64,000 nt of DNA from Bifidobacterium sp. ESL0790 (GCF_029395435.1 NZ_CP113915.1:496001-560000), one strand, 5' to 3'; counted from the first letter of the stretch, positions 39,978 to 49,074 are shown. A program made the numbers and translations. The notes: generated from the sequence alone by a model not told the origin.

Positions 39978-41366
39978 ATGCCCAATATGTTTGGAACAGA
40001 CGGTGTTCGCGGACTGGCGAACAGGGATTTGACCGCGAAGCTGGCGCTTGACCTGGGCGACGCCGCGGTGCGTGTGCTGGGCGATTCCTCCGGGACGCAG
40101 AGCGAGCATCGCGAGGGCCGTCGCCGCGCGCTGATCGGCCGCGACACCCGAGTTTCCGGAGATTTCCTCGCCTCCGCGCTCGCCGCTGGCATGAGCGCCG
40201 GCGGGTTCGACGTCATTGACGCGGGCATCATCCCGACCCCCGGCGTGGCCTACCTGACCAGCGTGCTCAACGTCGAGATGGGCGCCGTGATTTCCGCCTC
40301 ACACAACCCCATGCCCGACAACGGCATCAAGTTCTTCGCGCGCGGCGGCTTCAAGCTGCCCGACACCAAGGAAGACGAGATCGAGGCTGTGCTCGGCCAG
40401 GATTGGGACCGCCCGACCGGCGCAGGTGTCGGCCGCGTGAGCCACGACACCAGCACCGCCACCAATATGTACATCGACCACTTGGTCTCCACCATCGCGC
40501 CGATCGCGCCCGACAAGACCCAGCCCAAGCCACTCAAGGGCCTGAAGATCGTGGCCGACTGCGCTAACGGCGCCACTTCGGTGGTTGCACCCGAGGCGTT
40601 GCGTCGCGCCGGGGCCGAGGTATTGGTGATCAACGCCTCGCCCGACGGCTACAACATCAACAAGAAGGCCGGCTCCACCCACCCCGAGCAGCTGCAGGCC
40701 ATGGTCAAGGCCTCCGGAGCCGCGCTGGGGGTGGCGTTCGACGGCGACGCCGACCGCTGCCTGGCGGTGGACGAGGACGGCAACATGGTCAACGGCGACC
40801 AGGTGATGGGCATCCTCGCCCGCGCCAAGAAGCGTGAGGGCAAGCTCAACCACGACACGCTCGTGGTCACCGTGATGAGCAACCTCGGCCTGAAGCTGGC
40901 GCTCAAAGACATGGGTATCGCCACGGTGCAGACCAACGTCGGCGACCGCTACGTGCTCGAGGAAATGCTCAAGGGCGATTATTCGCTCGGTGGCGAGCAG
41001 TCCGGCCACGTCATCAACCGCGAGTTCGCCACCACCGGTGACGGCACTCTCACCGCGCTGACGCTGTGCAACGAGGTCGTCAAGTCCGGCAAATCGTTGA
41101 AGGAGCTGGCCGCCGACTTCCCGCAGCTGCCGCAGCAGCTTATCAACGTGCCCAAGGTCGACAAGAAGGCCGCGCCCACCAACGCCAAGGTGCAGGACGC
41201 CGTGGCGCGCGAGGAGAAGCTGCTCGGCACGACCGGCCGCGTTTTGCTGCGTCCGAGCGGTACCGAGCCGCTGGTTCGTGTGATGGTTGAGGCGGAGACG
41301 CAGCAGCAGGCCGATGAGGTCTGCCAGCGTCTGGCCTCCGTGGTCGCCGAGGAGCTGGCGATCTGA
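39978..41366 (+). CDS. glmM: Phosphoglucosamine mutase
   Basis: Interconverts glucosamine-6-P and glucosamine-1-P for UDP-GlcNAc and peptidoglycan synthesis, 462 residues. The N-terminus MPNMFGTDGVRG is diagnostic. The phosphoserine loop is SASHNPMPDNG, the metal loop FDGDADRC, the sugar loop GGEQSGH and the phosphate loop RPSGTEPLVRV. ATG 39978 fits GGAGG 10 nt upstream. The peptide deformylase gene starts on its stop codon, so the two are translationally coupled. Confidence 0.96.
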   Translation: MPNMFGTDGVRGLANRDLTAKLALDLGDAAVRVLGDSSGTQSEHREGRRRALIGRDTRVSGDFLASALAAGMSAGGFDVIDAGIIPTPGVAYLTSVLNVEMGAVISASHNPMPDNGIKFFARGGFKLPDTKEDEIEAVLGQDWDRPTGAGVGRVSHDTSTATNMYIDHLVSTIAPIAPDKTQPKPLKGLKIVADCANGATSVVAPEALRRAGAEVLVINASPDGYNINKKAGSTHPEQLQAMVKASGAALGVAFDGDADRCLAVDEDGNMVNGDQVMGILARAKKREGKLNHDTLVVTVMSNLGLKLALKDMGIATVQTNVGDRYVLEEMLKGDYSLGGEQSGHVINREFATTGDGTLTALTLCNEVVKSGKSLKELAADFPQLPQQLINVPKVDKKAAPTNAKVQDAVAREEKLLGTTGRVLLRPSGTEPLVRVMVEAETQQQADEVCQRLASVVAEELAI

Positions 41367-42055
41367 TGTTCGGTCACAGCAACACGAAAGTTGACACCGA
41401 GCTCAACCGCGCCGTTGAGAAGCTCATCAAAACCGGCGGCAAGGAGCAGATTCTGCCCATCGTGCAGATGGGGGAGCCGGTGCTGCGCCAGGACGCCGCG
41501 CCCTACGACGGCCAGCTCAGCAAGAAGACGCTGCACAAGCTCATCGAGACCATGCGCGTCACCATGCTCGAGGCTCCCGGCGTCGGCTTGGCAGGGCCGC
41601 AGATCGGCCTAGGGCTGCGCATCGCGGTGGTCGAGGACCATGTGCGCATTGACGGCGAGGATGAAAGCGATGCGATCGACGACAACAACGACCCCCGTGA
41701 GATCGCCGAGTTCCCGTTCCACGCCATCATCAACCCCACGTATGAGCCGATTGGCACCGAACAGCGCAGCTTCTACGAGGGCTGCCTGAGTTTCGCCGGA
41801 TACCAGGCCGTGCGCCGTCGTTGGCTCGACATCACCGCCCGCTGGCAGGACGAGGACGGCAAGAAGCATGAGGAACACCTGCATGGCTGGCCCGCGCGTA
41901 TCTTCCAGCACGAGACGGACCATCTGAGCGGCGAGGTCTACATCGACCAGGCCGAGATTCGCTCCCTCTCCACCGACGAGAACCTCGAGGACTATTGGTG
42001 CGAGGACCCGGTGCCCACGGTCGCCGCGAAGGAGCTTGGTTTTAAGCTCGCGTGA
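41366..42055 (+). CDS. def: Peptide deformylase
   Basis: Removes the formyl group from nascent proteins, 229 residues, cytoplasmic metalloenzyme. Motif 1 GVGLAGPQIG, motif 2 EGCLSF with the metal Cys, and motif 3 QHETDHLSG with the HExxH zinc/iron site are all present. An acidic insert (DESDAIDDNNDP) lies between motifs 1 and 2, as in other actinobacterial forms. ATG 41366 overlaps the last base of glmM. Confidence 0.95.
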   Translation: MFGHSNTKVDTELNRAVEKLIKTGGKEQILPIVQMGEPVLRQDAAPYDGQLSKKTLHKLIETMRVTMLEAPGVGLAGPQIGLGLRIAVVEDHVRIDGEDESDAIDDNNDPREIAEFPFHAIINPTYEPIGTEQRSFYEGCLSFAGYQAVRRRWLDITARWQDEDGKKHEEHLHGWPARIFQHETDHLSGEVYIDQAEIRSLSTDENLEDYWCEDPVPTVAAKELGFKLA

Positions 42056-42226
42056 GCCGAGATTAACTGGAATTGATGGTTGCTTCAGATTCCCCATTTG
42101 GAATTTCCGGGGTTTCGGCTGCTTGGTAAGCGCAGAACGATTATGTTCGTTGCTATTTCGCGAGGTTGTGGATTATAAGACCATGGCCTCATGCCGTTTC
42201 GTCTAGTGCTTGCATCTTCTAGTGTT

Positions 42227-43105
42227 TCATCCCGTTCCATAGAGCTGCTTGCGGTACAGGGTTTCGGCCTGCTCCCAGGTTTCTGCGTGGAGCTTGAGCC
42301 TGATGGAATGGCGGTGCGAATAAACCGTGCTATTGGAGAGCTCGAGTTCTTTGGCGATTTCGGTGGGAGTCTTGTCAGCGAGGCTCATGGTCATGATTCG
42401 TTTTTCACTGGGGGAGAGCGGAACCGTACGTAATGTGGTTCGTTTTAGATTGACGCGTTGTGGCCCCTGGCTTCTGAAGTCGCGTCTTAACACGGGAACA
42501 GGTTCTCCGTCGTCGGGCATTGCTCCGCTTTTCGGCAAGGTGATGGCGACTTCGTTGTCGGCTGCCGTCGAATTCGGGAGGTTTCTTGCCACCTGCGATT
42601 CGGCGGGCACGGCCCTGAGGCGCTGCAAGTAGTTGCTTCTGTGGGAGGTAGAATGCCTTCTGGTGTTCGCCGGCGGTGGCGCCGGACTGCGTTTGGCCTG
42701 CAGCGTCCTGTCTTGGTAGATGGTGTGCAGGGCTTTGGTAAGTTCCTGCCGAATGTTGGATTTGTCGGCCACGGTGTAGAAATCCTCCGGGTCCTCCAGG
42801 AACTTCAAGGTGGGTTCGACGTGCATGGACATGCCGATGATGGCGATCTCGGGGTTGCTTTCCTTGATGTCCTCGGCGATTTCGCGCAGACGCATGTCGA
42901 GCAGCACCACGTCGGTGGGGTGCGTGCCGAACTGGCAGTTGTGCAGCGCCTTCTGCGGTTTGGTCGTTTGCCAAATGTCAAGCCTGCAACCGTTGAGATT
43001 TTGCAAGTGCTGCACAAGGCTGCTGACGTAGTGCATGGCGCACGGGTCCTCGTCGACCACGCCGATACGGAATGTTGTCCGTTGTGTTGAAGTGTAATTT
43101 TTCAT
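42227..43105 (-). CDS. Orphan LuxR-type response regulator
   Basis: Two-domain regulator of 292 residues. The receiver has the acidic pair in GVVDEDPC, the likely phosphorylated Asp in VVLLDMRL and a Lys near VADKSN. After a Pro/Arg-rich linker of about 70 residues, the C-terminal LuxR/GerE helix-turn-helix reads LSPSEKRIMTMS, PTEIAKELELSNSTVYSHRHSI. No histidine kinase is adjacent. The ribosome site is weak. The long AT-rich divergent region to the aldehyde dehydrogenase carries repeated TGACATTT motifs that could be its targets, but this is inference. Confidence 0.85.
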   Translation of the reverse strand: MKNYTSTQRTTFRIGVVDEDPCAMHYVSSLVQHLQNLNGCRLDIWQTTKPQKALHNCQFGTHPTDVVLLDMRLREIAEDIKESNPEIAIIGMSMHVEPTLKFLEDPEDFYTVADKSNIRQELTKALHTIYQDRTLQAKRSPAPPPANTRRHSTSHRSNYLQRLRAVPAESQVARNLPNSTAADNEVAITLPKSGAMPDDGEPVPVLRRDFRSQGPQRVNLKRTTLRTVPLSPSEKRIMTMSLADKTPTEIAKELELSNSTVYSHRHSIRLKLHAETWEQAETLYRKQLYGTG

Positions 43106-43200
43106 GGCACAATTTTATAAAAAAGCAACATATTATAGCGAGTCATATTCGTAAAGTTGAGGATTTCTTTAATAATTTGTCTAATTAAAGGTCAAATAAT

Positions 43201-43306
43201 TTGACATTTCACGTCGTTTTGTTAGTGGATATTGTTGACATTTACTCAAATAAAATGTTCTTTTTGATGTTTGTTTCCGCTGAATAATTCACTTTTTCTG
43301 ACATTT
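43201..43306. promoter_or_regulatory. Repeated TGACATTT motifs in the 461-bp divergent gap
   Basis: TTGACATTT at 43201 and 43235 and CTGACATTT at 43298, with inverted AAATGTC-like copies further right (AAAAATGTCC near 43364). The gap 43106-43566 is strongly AT-rich and has no ORF; a CGCCCG/CGGGCG hairpin sits at about 43507-43533, just before the dehydrogenase. Confidence 0.45.
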
Positions 43307-43566
43307 TCGAGACACTTAAACTTGTTGATGTCCCATACAAATGGCAACTAGACGTAACCCAAAAATGTCCAATATTTTTTCTTGACTGAAGGCAAACTTG
43401 CCAAAATTGCCATGAATGACGTCCAAAGTAGCTAAAACAGGCCTGATTTGTCCATTTTCATGTCATTGCTCCGATGTGATATTTTAGACTGATTTAATTC
43501 GCTGAACGCCCGGATTTCGCGAGGTTTCGGGCGTATCATTGATTGGATTACGAGGAGGTAATAACA

Positions 43567-44946
43567 ATGACATATCAAACCATCAATCCATATACCAACG
43601 AGCTGATCAAGACCTATCCGTTCGCCACCGACGACGAGCTTGAGGCGACGCTCAACAAGGCGCACCAGGCGTTCGAGAACGCGAAGAAGCAGCCGATTGC
43701 CGAGCGTGGCAAGATTCTGCACGCCGTCGCGGCCAACATCCGCAAGCATGGCGACGAGCTGGTGCGGATGTGCTCCACCGAGATGGGCAAGAAGGTCGGC
43801 GAGGCCAAGGGCGAGCTCGAGATCACCGCGATGATCGCCGATTGGTATGCGGACAACGCCGAGGAGCTGCTCAAACCGACTCCGGTCAAGACCTCGTTCC
43901 CGGGCGAGGCCGAGGTGCTACACCAGGCGATGGGCATCGTGATGGCCGTCGAGCCGTGGAATGCGCCGTTCTACCAGGTCATGCGTCCGTTCGCGCCGGC
44001 CTTCATGCTCGGCAACACCATGATTCTGAAGCACGCCTCCAACACCCCCGGCACGGCCCAAATGCTGTGCGACGTCATCAACGAGGCCGGGGTGCCCGAA
44101 GGCTCGCTGACCAACATGTTCCTTACCTATGACCAGGTCAACAAGGCCATCAACGACCCGCGCGTGCGTGGCGTCACCCTCACCGGTTCCGCGTCCGCCG
44201 GCGCTATCGTCGCCGCTGAGGCCGGCAAGGCCATCAAACCCAGCACCCTGGAGCTCGGCGGCATGGACCCGTTCGTCGTGCTCGCCGACGCGAACATGGA
44301 CGACGTCAACAAGGTGGCCCCCGACGCCCGTCTGCAGAACGCCGGCCAGATTTGCATCGCCGCGAAGCGCTTTATCGTCATGGACAGCGTCTACGACGAG
44401 TTCATGGACTCGCTGATCGACTACTTCAGCAAGGTGAAGCCTGGCGACCCGCTCGACCCGAGCACCACGTTCGCCCCGCTTTGCACCAAGGCAGCCAAGG
44501 AGAAGGTGCTTGGCCAGATTGACGAGGCCATCAAGGCCGGCGCCACCGTCGCCTATCAGTATCCCGAAATTGACCTGCCGGGCCAGTTCGTCCGCCCGAT
44601 CATCCTCACCGACGTCAAGCCCGGCAACCCGGCCTACGACAACGAGATTTTCGGCCCGGTCGCCCTTGTTTTCAAGGTGCACAGCGAGGAGGAGGCCATC
44701 GAGCTCGCCAACGACAGCCCCTACGGCCTCGGTGGATCCGTCTGGTCGGCCGATCCGGACCACGGCGCTCGCGTCGCCGCCCAGATCGACACCGGCTCGG
44801 TCTATGTCAACAACACCACCAGCAGCATGCCCGAGCTGCCGTTCGGCGGCGTGAAGACCTCCGGCTATGGCAATGAGTTGGGGCGCGACGGACTGCTCGT
44901 CTTCAGCGCCGAGAAGCTGGTGATGAAGTCCGCGCGCTCGCTGTAA
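43567..44946 (+). CDS. NAD(P)-dependent aldehyde dehydrogenase (succinate-semialdehyde dehydrogenase-like)
   Basis: Oxidises an aldehyde to its acid, 459 residues. The catalytic Cys is in NAGQICIAAKRF, the general-base Glu in LELGGMDPF, and the cofactor Lys in MILKHASNTPGTA. The C-terminus PFGGVKTSGYGNELG is typical of the short GabD-like class that lacks an N-terminal extension. GAGGAGG lies about 10 nt before ATG 43567. It is monocistronic. The substrate is not certain. Confidence 0.9.
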   Translation: MTYQTINPYTNELIKTYPFATDDELEATLNKAHQAFENAKKQPIAERGKILHAVAANIRKHGDELVRMCSTEMGKKVGEAKGELEITAMIADWYADNAEELLKPTPVKTSFPGEAEVLHQAMGIVMAVEPWNAPFYQVMRPFAPAFMLGNTMILKHASNTPGTAQMLCDVINEAGVPEGSLTNMFLTYDQVNKAINDPRVRGVTLTGSASAGAIVAAEAGKAIKPSTLELGGMDPFVVLADANMDDVNKVAPDARLQNAGQICIAAKRFIVMDSVYDEFMDSLIDYFSKVKPGDPLDPSTTFAPLCTKAAKEKVLGQIDEAIKAGATVAYQYPEIDLPGQFVRPIILTDVKPGNPAYDNEIFGPVALVFKVHSEEEAIELANDSPYGLGGSVWSADPDHGARVAAQIDTGSVYVNNTTSSMPELPFGGVKTSGYGNELGRDGLLVFSAEKLVMKSARSL

Positions 44947-45026
44947 GGCGTGTGGTCGCGGCTCTCATGATTACGGCTCTCATTGGCTAGCTGCAAAGTC
45001 TTGCGCCATCCAGTGAGGGCCGCTGC

Positions 45027-45458
45027 CTATTCCTTGACAAGCTGCCCGGCTCGCTGATACGAGATGCCCAGGGCTTGACCGATTTGCCTCAGCGTGAGGC
45101 CGATCTGGTGAAGTCCCCGGGCGGCTTTCCGGGATTCCCTCGCCGCCGCGGCGTTGGCTTCTTTCGACTGCTCGCGGTAGCGTTTCATCGCCTCCAGATG
45201 CGCCTCGACCTCCTCGGGGAACTTCATCTCCTGCGTCAACACGAAGTCGTAGTCGCCGGTGATGATCTCGATGAGGTCGCGGGCCATGGTGTCTACCTCG
45301 CTGAGCGTACGGGCCTGGGTGATGGCAACATCTCCGAGGGAGGGGATGGTCAGCACCCAGTATTTCTCGCCGGGCTGCACAACGACGTGGTAGCTCGCTT
45401 GGTGCACGGTTGGCTTGCCGTAGGCGTCGATGCCTCTGGGATTCTTCCTCAGTCTCAT
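45027..45458 (-). CDS. hicB: HicB-type antitoxin
   Basis: Antitoxin of 143 residues. The N-terminal half is the HicB partial RNase H-like fold (YHVVVQPGEKYWVLTIPSLG, then TQARTLSEVDTMARDLIEIITG). A charged helix and a C-terminal helix-turn-helix (LTLRQIGQALGISYQRAGQL) follow and would bind the operon promoter. The start codon overlaps the hicA stop by 4 bp, the usual HicAB arrangement. Confidence 0.85.
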   Translation of the reverse strand: MRLRKNPRGIDAYGKPTVHQASYHVVVQPGEKYWVLTIPSLGDVAITQARTLSEVDTMARDLIEIITGDYDFVLTQEMKFPEEVEAHLEAMKRYREQSKEANAAAARESRKAARGLHQIGLTLRQIGQALGISYQRAGQLVKE

Positions 45459-45667
45459 TTCATCCAATCCTTTCCGAGTTTCTGCGCGACTTCCTTCTTG
45501 ATCTGCCAGACGATCGGCTGCTCGATTTCGTTGTGCCGAGGAATCGGAATCGTCTCGCCATCCAGGTAGAAAATCTCGTGGTTGCCTCCCTGTCGACTGT
45601 AAAATTCCAGCCCCTGCCTCTTTGCCTGTTCGCGTATCTTTTTGATAAGCCACTTGCGTTGTACCAT
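45455..45667 (-). CDS. hicA: HicA-type mRNA interferase toxin
   Basis: Small dsRNA-binding-fold toxin of 70 residues. The conserved core GNHEIFYLDGETIPIPRHNEI carries the catalytic His. IREQAKRQGLEFYSRQ and the C-terminal helix complete the fold. It is translated ahead of hicB with overlapping codons. A GCCCGC/GCGGGC hairpin (45700-45725) lies just upstream and may attenuate or hold the operator. Confidence 0.82.
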   Translation of the reverse strand: MVQRKWLIKKIREQAKRQGLEFYSRQGGNHEIFYLDGETIPIPRHNEIEQPIVWQIKKEVAQKLGKDWMK

Positions 45668-45835
45668 ATAGTAAACCCCAGTCTAGACAGAAAATGAAAG
45701 CCCGCACTTGACAAACTGAGCGGGCGAGCATTTTCAGGTAACCTTTCTCGCTTTTTCTTTGTCTTGTATTCGCAGACTAGAGGAGATTTTGTTTGTGGCG
45801 AGTGATTTTCGGTTACTGTGGTCGAACGGTTGGGG

Positions 45836-45874
45836 TTATCCACATTTCGGCGTGTCGTGGCGAAGTTATCCACA
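45836..45874 (+). promoter_or_regulatory. Two perfect DnaA boxes
   Basis: TTATCCACA at 45836-45844 and 45866-45874, same orientation, 30 bp apart, followed by an AT-rich stretch to about 45960. They lie in the 426-bp gap between hicA and the alcohol dehydrogenase. Confidence 0.7.
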
Positions 45875-45972
45875 GCGCTGTGTCGATGAGAAGTTTGAGT
45901 CGATGTAGTTGAAATGTTAGATTAACGAACAATTGATAACAGATAACTTACAAATCAACGTGAGTATCCGTT

Positions 45973-45992
45973 CGTTTCCATGTAAGGAAACG
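45973..45992. promoter_or_regulatory. Palindromic operator candidate
   Basis: CGTTTCC-ATGTAA-GGAAACG is a perfect 7-bp dyad, about 105 bp before the alcohol dehydrogenase start. Confidence 0.55.
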
Positions 45993-46055
45993 TTTGATTT
46001 TTGATGGACACGCGACGTTCCGTGATTGCTTGTGCAACGCCAACGCCTTTTGTAA

Positions 46056-46071
46056 TGTGATGTACGTCACG
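46056..46071. promoter_or_regulatory. Rex/CRP-like operator before the alcohol dehydrogenase
   Basis: TGTGA-TGTACG-TCACG, centred about 33 bp before the start codon. The form matches TGTGA-N6-TCACA sites of the NADH sensor Rex, whose usual targets include alcohol dehydrogenases; CRP sites look alike. Confidence 0.5.
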
Positions 46072-46096
46072 TTAATAATAGACAAAAGGAGCAATG

Positions 46097-47212
46097 ATGC
46101 CGCAAAAGATTAAGGCTTCAATCGCGTATGGAGTCGGCAAGGGATTCTCGCAGCCTGAGGAGATTGTTATCGACGACCCCATCGGCGCCGAGGTGCTGGT
46201 GGACGTTCAGGCGTCCGGCCTGTGCCATTCCGATCTGCATTTGGTGGAGGACGACGATCAGTTCTTCCCGTTCCCGGCCGTCATCGGCCATGAGGTCGCC
46301 GGCATCGTCGAGGCCGTCGGCCCGGAAGTTCAGGGCATCAAGGTGGGCGACCACGTCGTCGCCTCGCTCGAACAGGTGTGCGGCCATTGCGCCAACTGCC
46401 TCAACGGCCATCCGCAGTCCTGCTCGCAGCAGCAGGAGTGCGTGCGCAAGCCCGGTGAGAAGCCGCGTCTGTCCTTCCCGGACGGCCGTCCGATCACCCA
46501 GGCCTTCGGCACCGGCGGTTTCGCCGAGAAGGCGCTGATTCATGAGAATCAGCTTGCCGTGGTCAACAACGAGGTGAAGTGGGACGAGGCCGCCTGCATC
46601 GGCTGCGCCACCATCACCGGCGCCGGCGCCGCGATCAACACCGCGCACGTCCGTCCTGGCGATACCGTCGCCGTCGTCGGCACGGGCGGCATCGGCCTGA
46701 ACATCATCTCCGGCGCGCGCATCTGCGGTGCCAAGAAGATCATCGCCATCGATCTGCTCGACAACAAGCTCGAGTTCGCGAAGAAGTTCGGCGCCACCGA
46801 CGTCATCAACTCCAAGAACGAGGACCCTGTCGCCAAGGTACGCGAGCTCACCAACGGCGGCGTTGACGAGGCGTTCGAGGCCATCGGCTTCGAGTCCACG
46901 ATGAAGCAGTGCTGGGATATGCTCGGCGTTGACGGCACCGCGTACTGCATCGGCCTTGCCAAGCCCGACGCGACCATTAACCTCGAGATCAACCCGGCCG
47001 ACCTGCTGGTTCACCAGCGTGGTTTCAAGGGCGTCTGGATGGGTTCGACCAACATCAAGCACGACATCCCGATGTACGCCGACCTCGCCGTCGACGGCCG
47101 CCTGAACATGCACGACATCGTCACTCAGCACATCAACCTGAGCCAGATTGATGAGGCCTATGTCCAGCTGAAGAAGGGCGAAGTCATCCGCTCCGTCATC
47201 ACTGAGTTCTGA
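46097..47212 (+). CDS. Zinc-dependent alcohol dehydrogenase
   Basis: Medium-chain alcohol dehydrogenase of 371 residues. Catalytic zinc ligands are GLCHSD and GHEVAG with a Cys in IGCATITGAG. The structural zinc lobe is CGHCANCLNGHPQSC. The NAD site is VGTGGIGLN. The sequence is closest in style to class III / NDMA-type dehydrogenases. AAAGGAG lies 5 nt before ATG 46097; an ATG one codon earlier is too close to it. Two palindromes upstream suggest redox or catabolite control. It is followed by a stack of hairpins. Confidence 0.92.
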   Translation: MPQKIKASIAYGVGKGFSQPEEIVIDDPIGAEVLVDVQASGLCHSDLHLVEDDDQFFPFPAVIGHEVAGIVEAVGPEVQGIKVGDHVVASLEQVCGHCANCLNGHPQSCSQQQECVRKPGEKPRLSFPDGRPITQAFGTGGFAEKALIHENQLAVVNNEVKWDEAACIGCATITGAGAAINTAHVRPGDTVAVVGTGGIGLNIISGARICGAKKIIAIDLLDNKLEFAKKFGATDVINSKNEDPVAKVRELTNGGVDEAFEAIGFESTMKQCWDMLGVDGTAYCIGLAKPDATINLEINPADLLVHQRGFKGVWMGSTNIKHDIPMYADLAVDGRLNMHDIVTQHINLSQIDEAYVQLKKGEVIRSVITEF

Positions 47213-47220
47213 TGTAAGCG

Positions 47221-47278
47221 AGCGGTAATCCTACCGCTTTGCCGTAAGTTGTGCCGGAATAACACAGGCGCAACTTAC
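47221..47278 (+). terminator. Two tandem terminator hairpins after the alcohol dehydrogenase
   Basis: AGCGGTA-ATCC-TACCGCT followed by TT (47221-47240), then GTAAGTTGTGCC / GGCGCAACTTAC (47244-47278, one mismatch). Confidence 0.75.
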
Positions 47279-47291
47279 AGTTTAAGGTCCA

Positions 47292-47321
47292 GGCCAACTC
47301 CTCAACGTCGATGAGTTGGCC
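47292..47321 (-). terminator. Hairpin between convergent genes
   Basis: Perfect 9-bp stem GGCCAACTC / GAGTTGGCC with a 12-nt loop, 36 bp beyond the stop of the minus-strand ATPase gene. Confidence 0.6.
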
Positions 47322-47356
47322 TCAACTGTCTTGTGATAATGCCGATTAAAATCCTA

Positions 47357-48694
47357 TTAGCCGAGCCGGTTGGAGCCGTCACTCGTGATGAACATGGTCA
47401 TATACCAGGGTATGTCCGCGATGACTTTCCGTTCGGTTGCATATTCGACTGAAGTGTTGCCGCCGCAAAGCACCAGAGCCTTTGGCAGACTCCACTCCTT
47501 TTCTGACATGAGCTTATCGAGGGCGGCGTGGGTGGTGTAGTTCTTGCCTGATTTGGCTTCGATCGGCAAGACCCCGTCATCGCATTGCAGAAGGAAATCG
47601 ATTTCGCCGATTCGGGCTTTGTCGTAATAATATAAATCGAAGCCGTGCGCGGTAAGTTCCTGGGCGATGAAATTTTCCAGAAAACTGCCCCAGTTGACGC
47701 TCAGGTCTCCTGTGAGGATTTTTTGTTGTGCCGCGCCCAAGCTTGAGGCCGCGAGCAAGCCTACGTCGCACAGGAACACTTTCATTAGATTATGCTGCTC
47801 GTTGATTTTCAGCGGTGTCACCGGTTGCGTCACGTTGCGGCACGGCAAAGCCACCCCTGCGTCCGCAAGCCACATGAAATCGCTGGCGTATCGTTGCATT
47901 CGCGCGCTTTTGGCGATGTCGGACAGGAAGAATCGCTTGTTCTTCTTATCAAGCTGCGAGGGGATCTGGTCGAAGATGGATTGGACGTGTGTGACGTTAC
48001 CAGCGTATTTCGCGATGTCCTGACGATAGAGCTTGAGGATTCCCGTTTGTATGTCGCGTACCGCACGCAGGTCATGGGTGCTGACGAATGTCTCCACCGC
48101 GTCCGGCATCCCGCCAACGCACATATAGTAGCGGAACAGTTTCATAAAACGATCGTGAATGACCGAGGGGGTGGCGAGGAGGTTGGCGTAATTTTCCCTT
48201 ACGGAGCGAATGACGGATTCCTGAATACCATTCGCCCAGAGAAATTCCTGCAAGGTCAGCGGATACATCGTTATCTGCTGTTCATAGCCGACAGGATATG
48301 ACGGGACTTGTTTGTAGGAGACGCCGAGCATCGATCCTGATTCGATGTAGTCGAATCTTCCGTCCTCCACTAGAAACTTGATCGCGGTGCGTGCACGCGG
48401 GCATTCCTGTATTTCGTCGAGAAAAATGAGGGTGCGTCCCGGTTTCAAAGGCTTATTCGCATACACGGATAGATTCGCGATGATGGTGTCGGCGTCGAGA
48501 TCGCCGTCGAAAGCCGATATGGCGCTTGGGGTCGAGACGAAGTTGATTTCCAAGACCGTGTCGTAATGCGTTTTGGCGAACTGACGAATCAGATAGGTTT
48601 TGCCGACCTGCCGAGCGCCATCGATAAGTAGTGCGCGATGATGCGGATTGCTGTGCCATTGTTCAATTTGTGTTTCTACGAATCGTTGGAGCAT
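47357..48694 (-). CDS. AAA+ ATPase with DUF4143 C-terminal domain
   Basis: Protein of 445 residues. Walker A GARQVGKTYLIRQF and Walker B TLIFLDEIQEC lie in the first 100 residues. The DUF4143 part (from about 200) ends with a PD-(D/E)XK-like segment: GEIDFLLQCDDGVLPIEAKSGK. Such ATPases are common, often horizontally moved, and of unknown role, sometimes proposed as toxins or defence factors. Three TGCGAC repeats lie in its promoter region. Confidence 0.85.
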   Translation of the reverse strand: MLQRFVETQIEQWHSNPHHRALLIDGARQVGKTYLIRQFAKTHYDTVLEINFVSTPSAISAFDGDLDADTIIANLSVYANKPLKPGRTLIFLDEIQECPRARTAIKFLVEDGRFDYIESGSMLGVSYKQVPSYPVGYEQQITMYPLTLQEFLWANGIQESVIRSVRENYANLLATPSVIHDRFMKLFRYYMCVGGMPDAVETFVSTHDLRAVRDIQTGILKLYRQDIAKYAGNVTHVQSIFDQIPSQLDKKNKRFFLSDIAKSARMQRYASDFMWLADAGVALPCRNVTQPVTPLKINEQHNLMKVFLCDVGLLAASSLGAAQQKILTGDLSVNWGSFLENFIAQELTAHGFDLYYYDKARIGEIDFLLQCDDGVLPIEAKSGKNYTTHAALDKLMSEKEWSLPKALVLCGGNTSVEYATERKVIADIPWYMTMFITSDGSNRLG

Positions 48695-48713
48695 CGGGCC
48701 TCACATCCTTTCT

Positions 48714-48790
48714 TGCGACGTTTTAAGCATCATTTTATACTTCCTCTGCGACGTTTTAGAAACAAAAATAATACATTTTGCGACATTTTT
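48714..48790 (-). promoter_or_regulatory. Three TGCGACRTTTT repeats upstream of the DUF4143 ATPase
   Basis: TGCGACGTTTTA at 48714, TGCGACGTTTTA at 48747 and TGCGACATTTTT at 48779, spaced 33 and 32 bp, i.e. about three helical turns. They are placed as operators for the minus-strand gene. Confidence 0.5.
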
Positions 48791-49074
48791 CGTATTGTAA
48801 ATTTTATCTTTTATGATTTTCTTGAGTGGATTCGATACAAAAGCGAGGTGTACTGGTTCCTGCTCTAGTTCGTCGTCAAGATTTAGCGATAACTTCCGGT
48901 TTGGTTATGCACTTTCGTTTTTCAGTTTTTAATCGTCTGTTTGCCGGTTTTTGTGCGCCCCTTCGATTTGGGATTCGAGGAGGAATGTTCTGTGTGATGG
49001 CGTTCGACGGAGCGGACTCAATTTGATATTTTCCGTTTTCCAATGGTTTTGGATGTATTTGAAATATTTGACGC

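Noticed and set aside
45836..45874. Chromosomal replication origin
   Set aside because: Only two DnaA boxes and no dnaA, dnaN, rpmH or parAB genes nearby.
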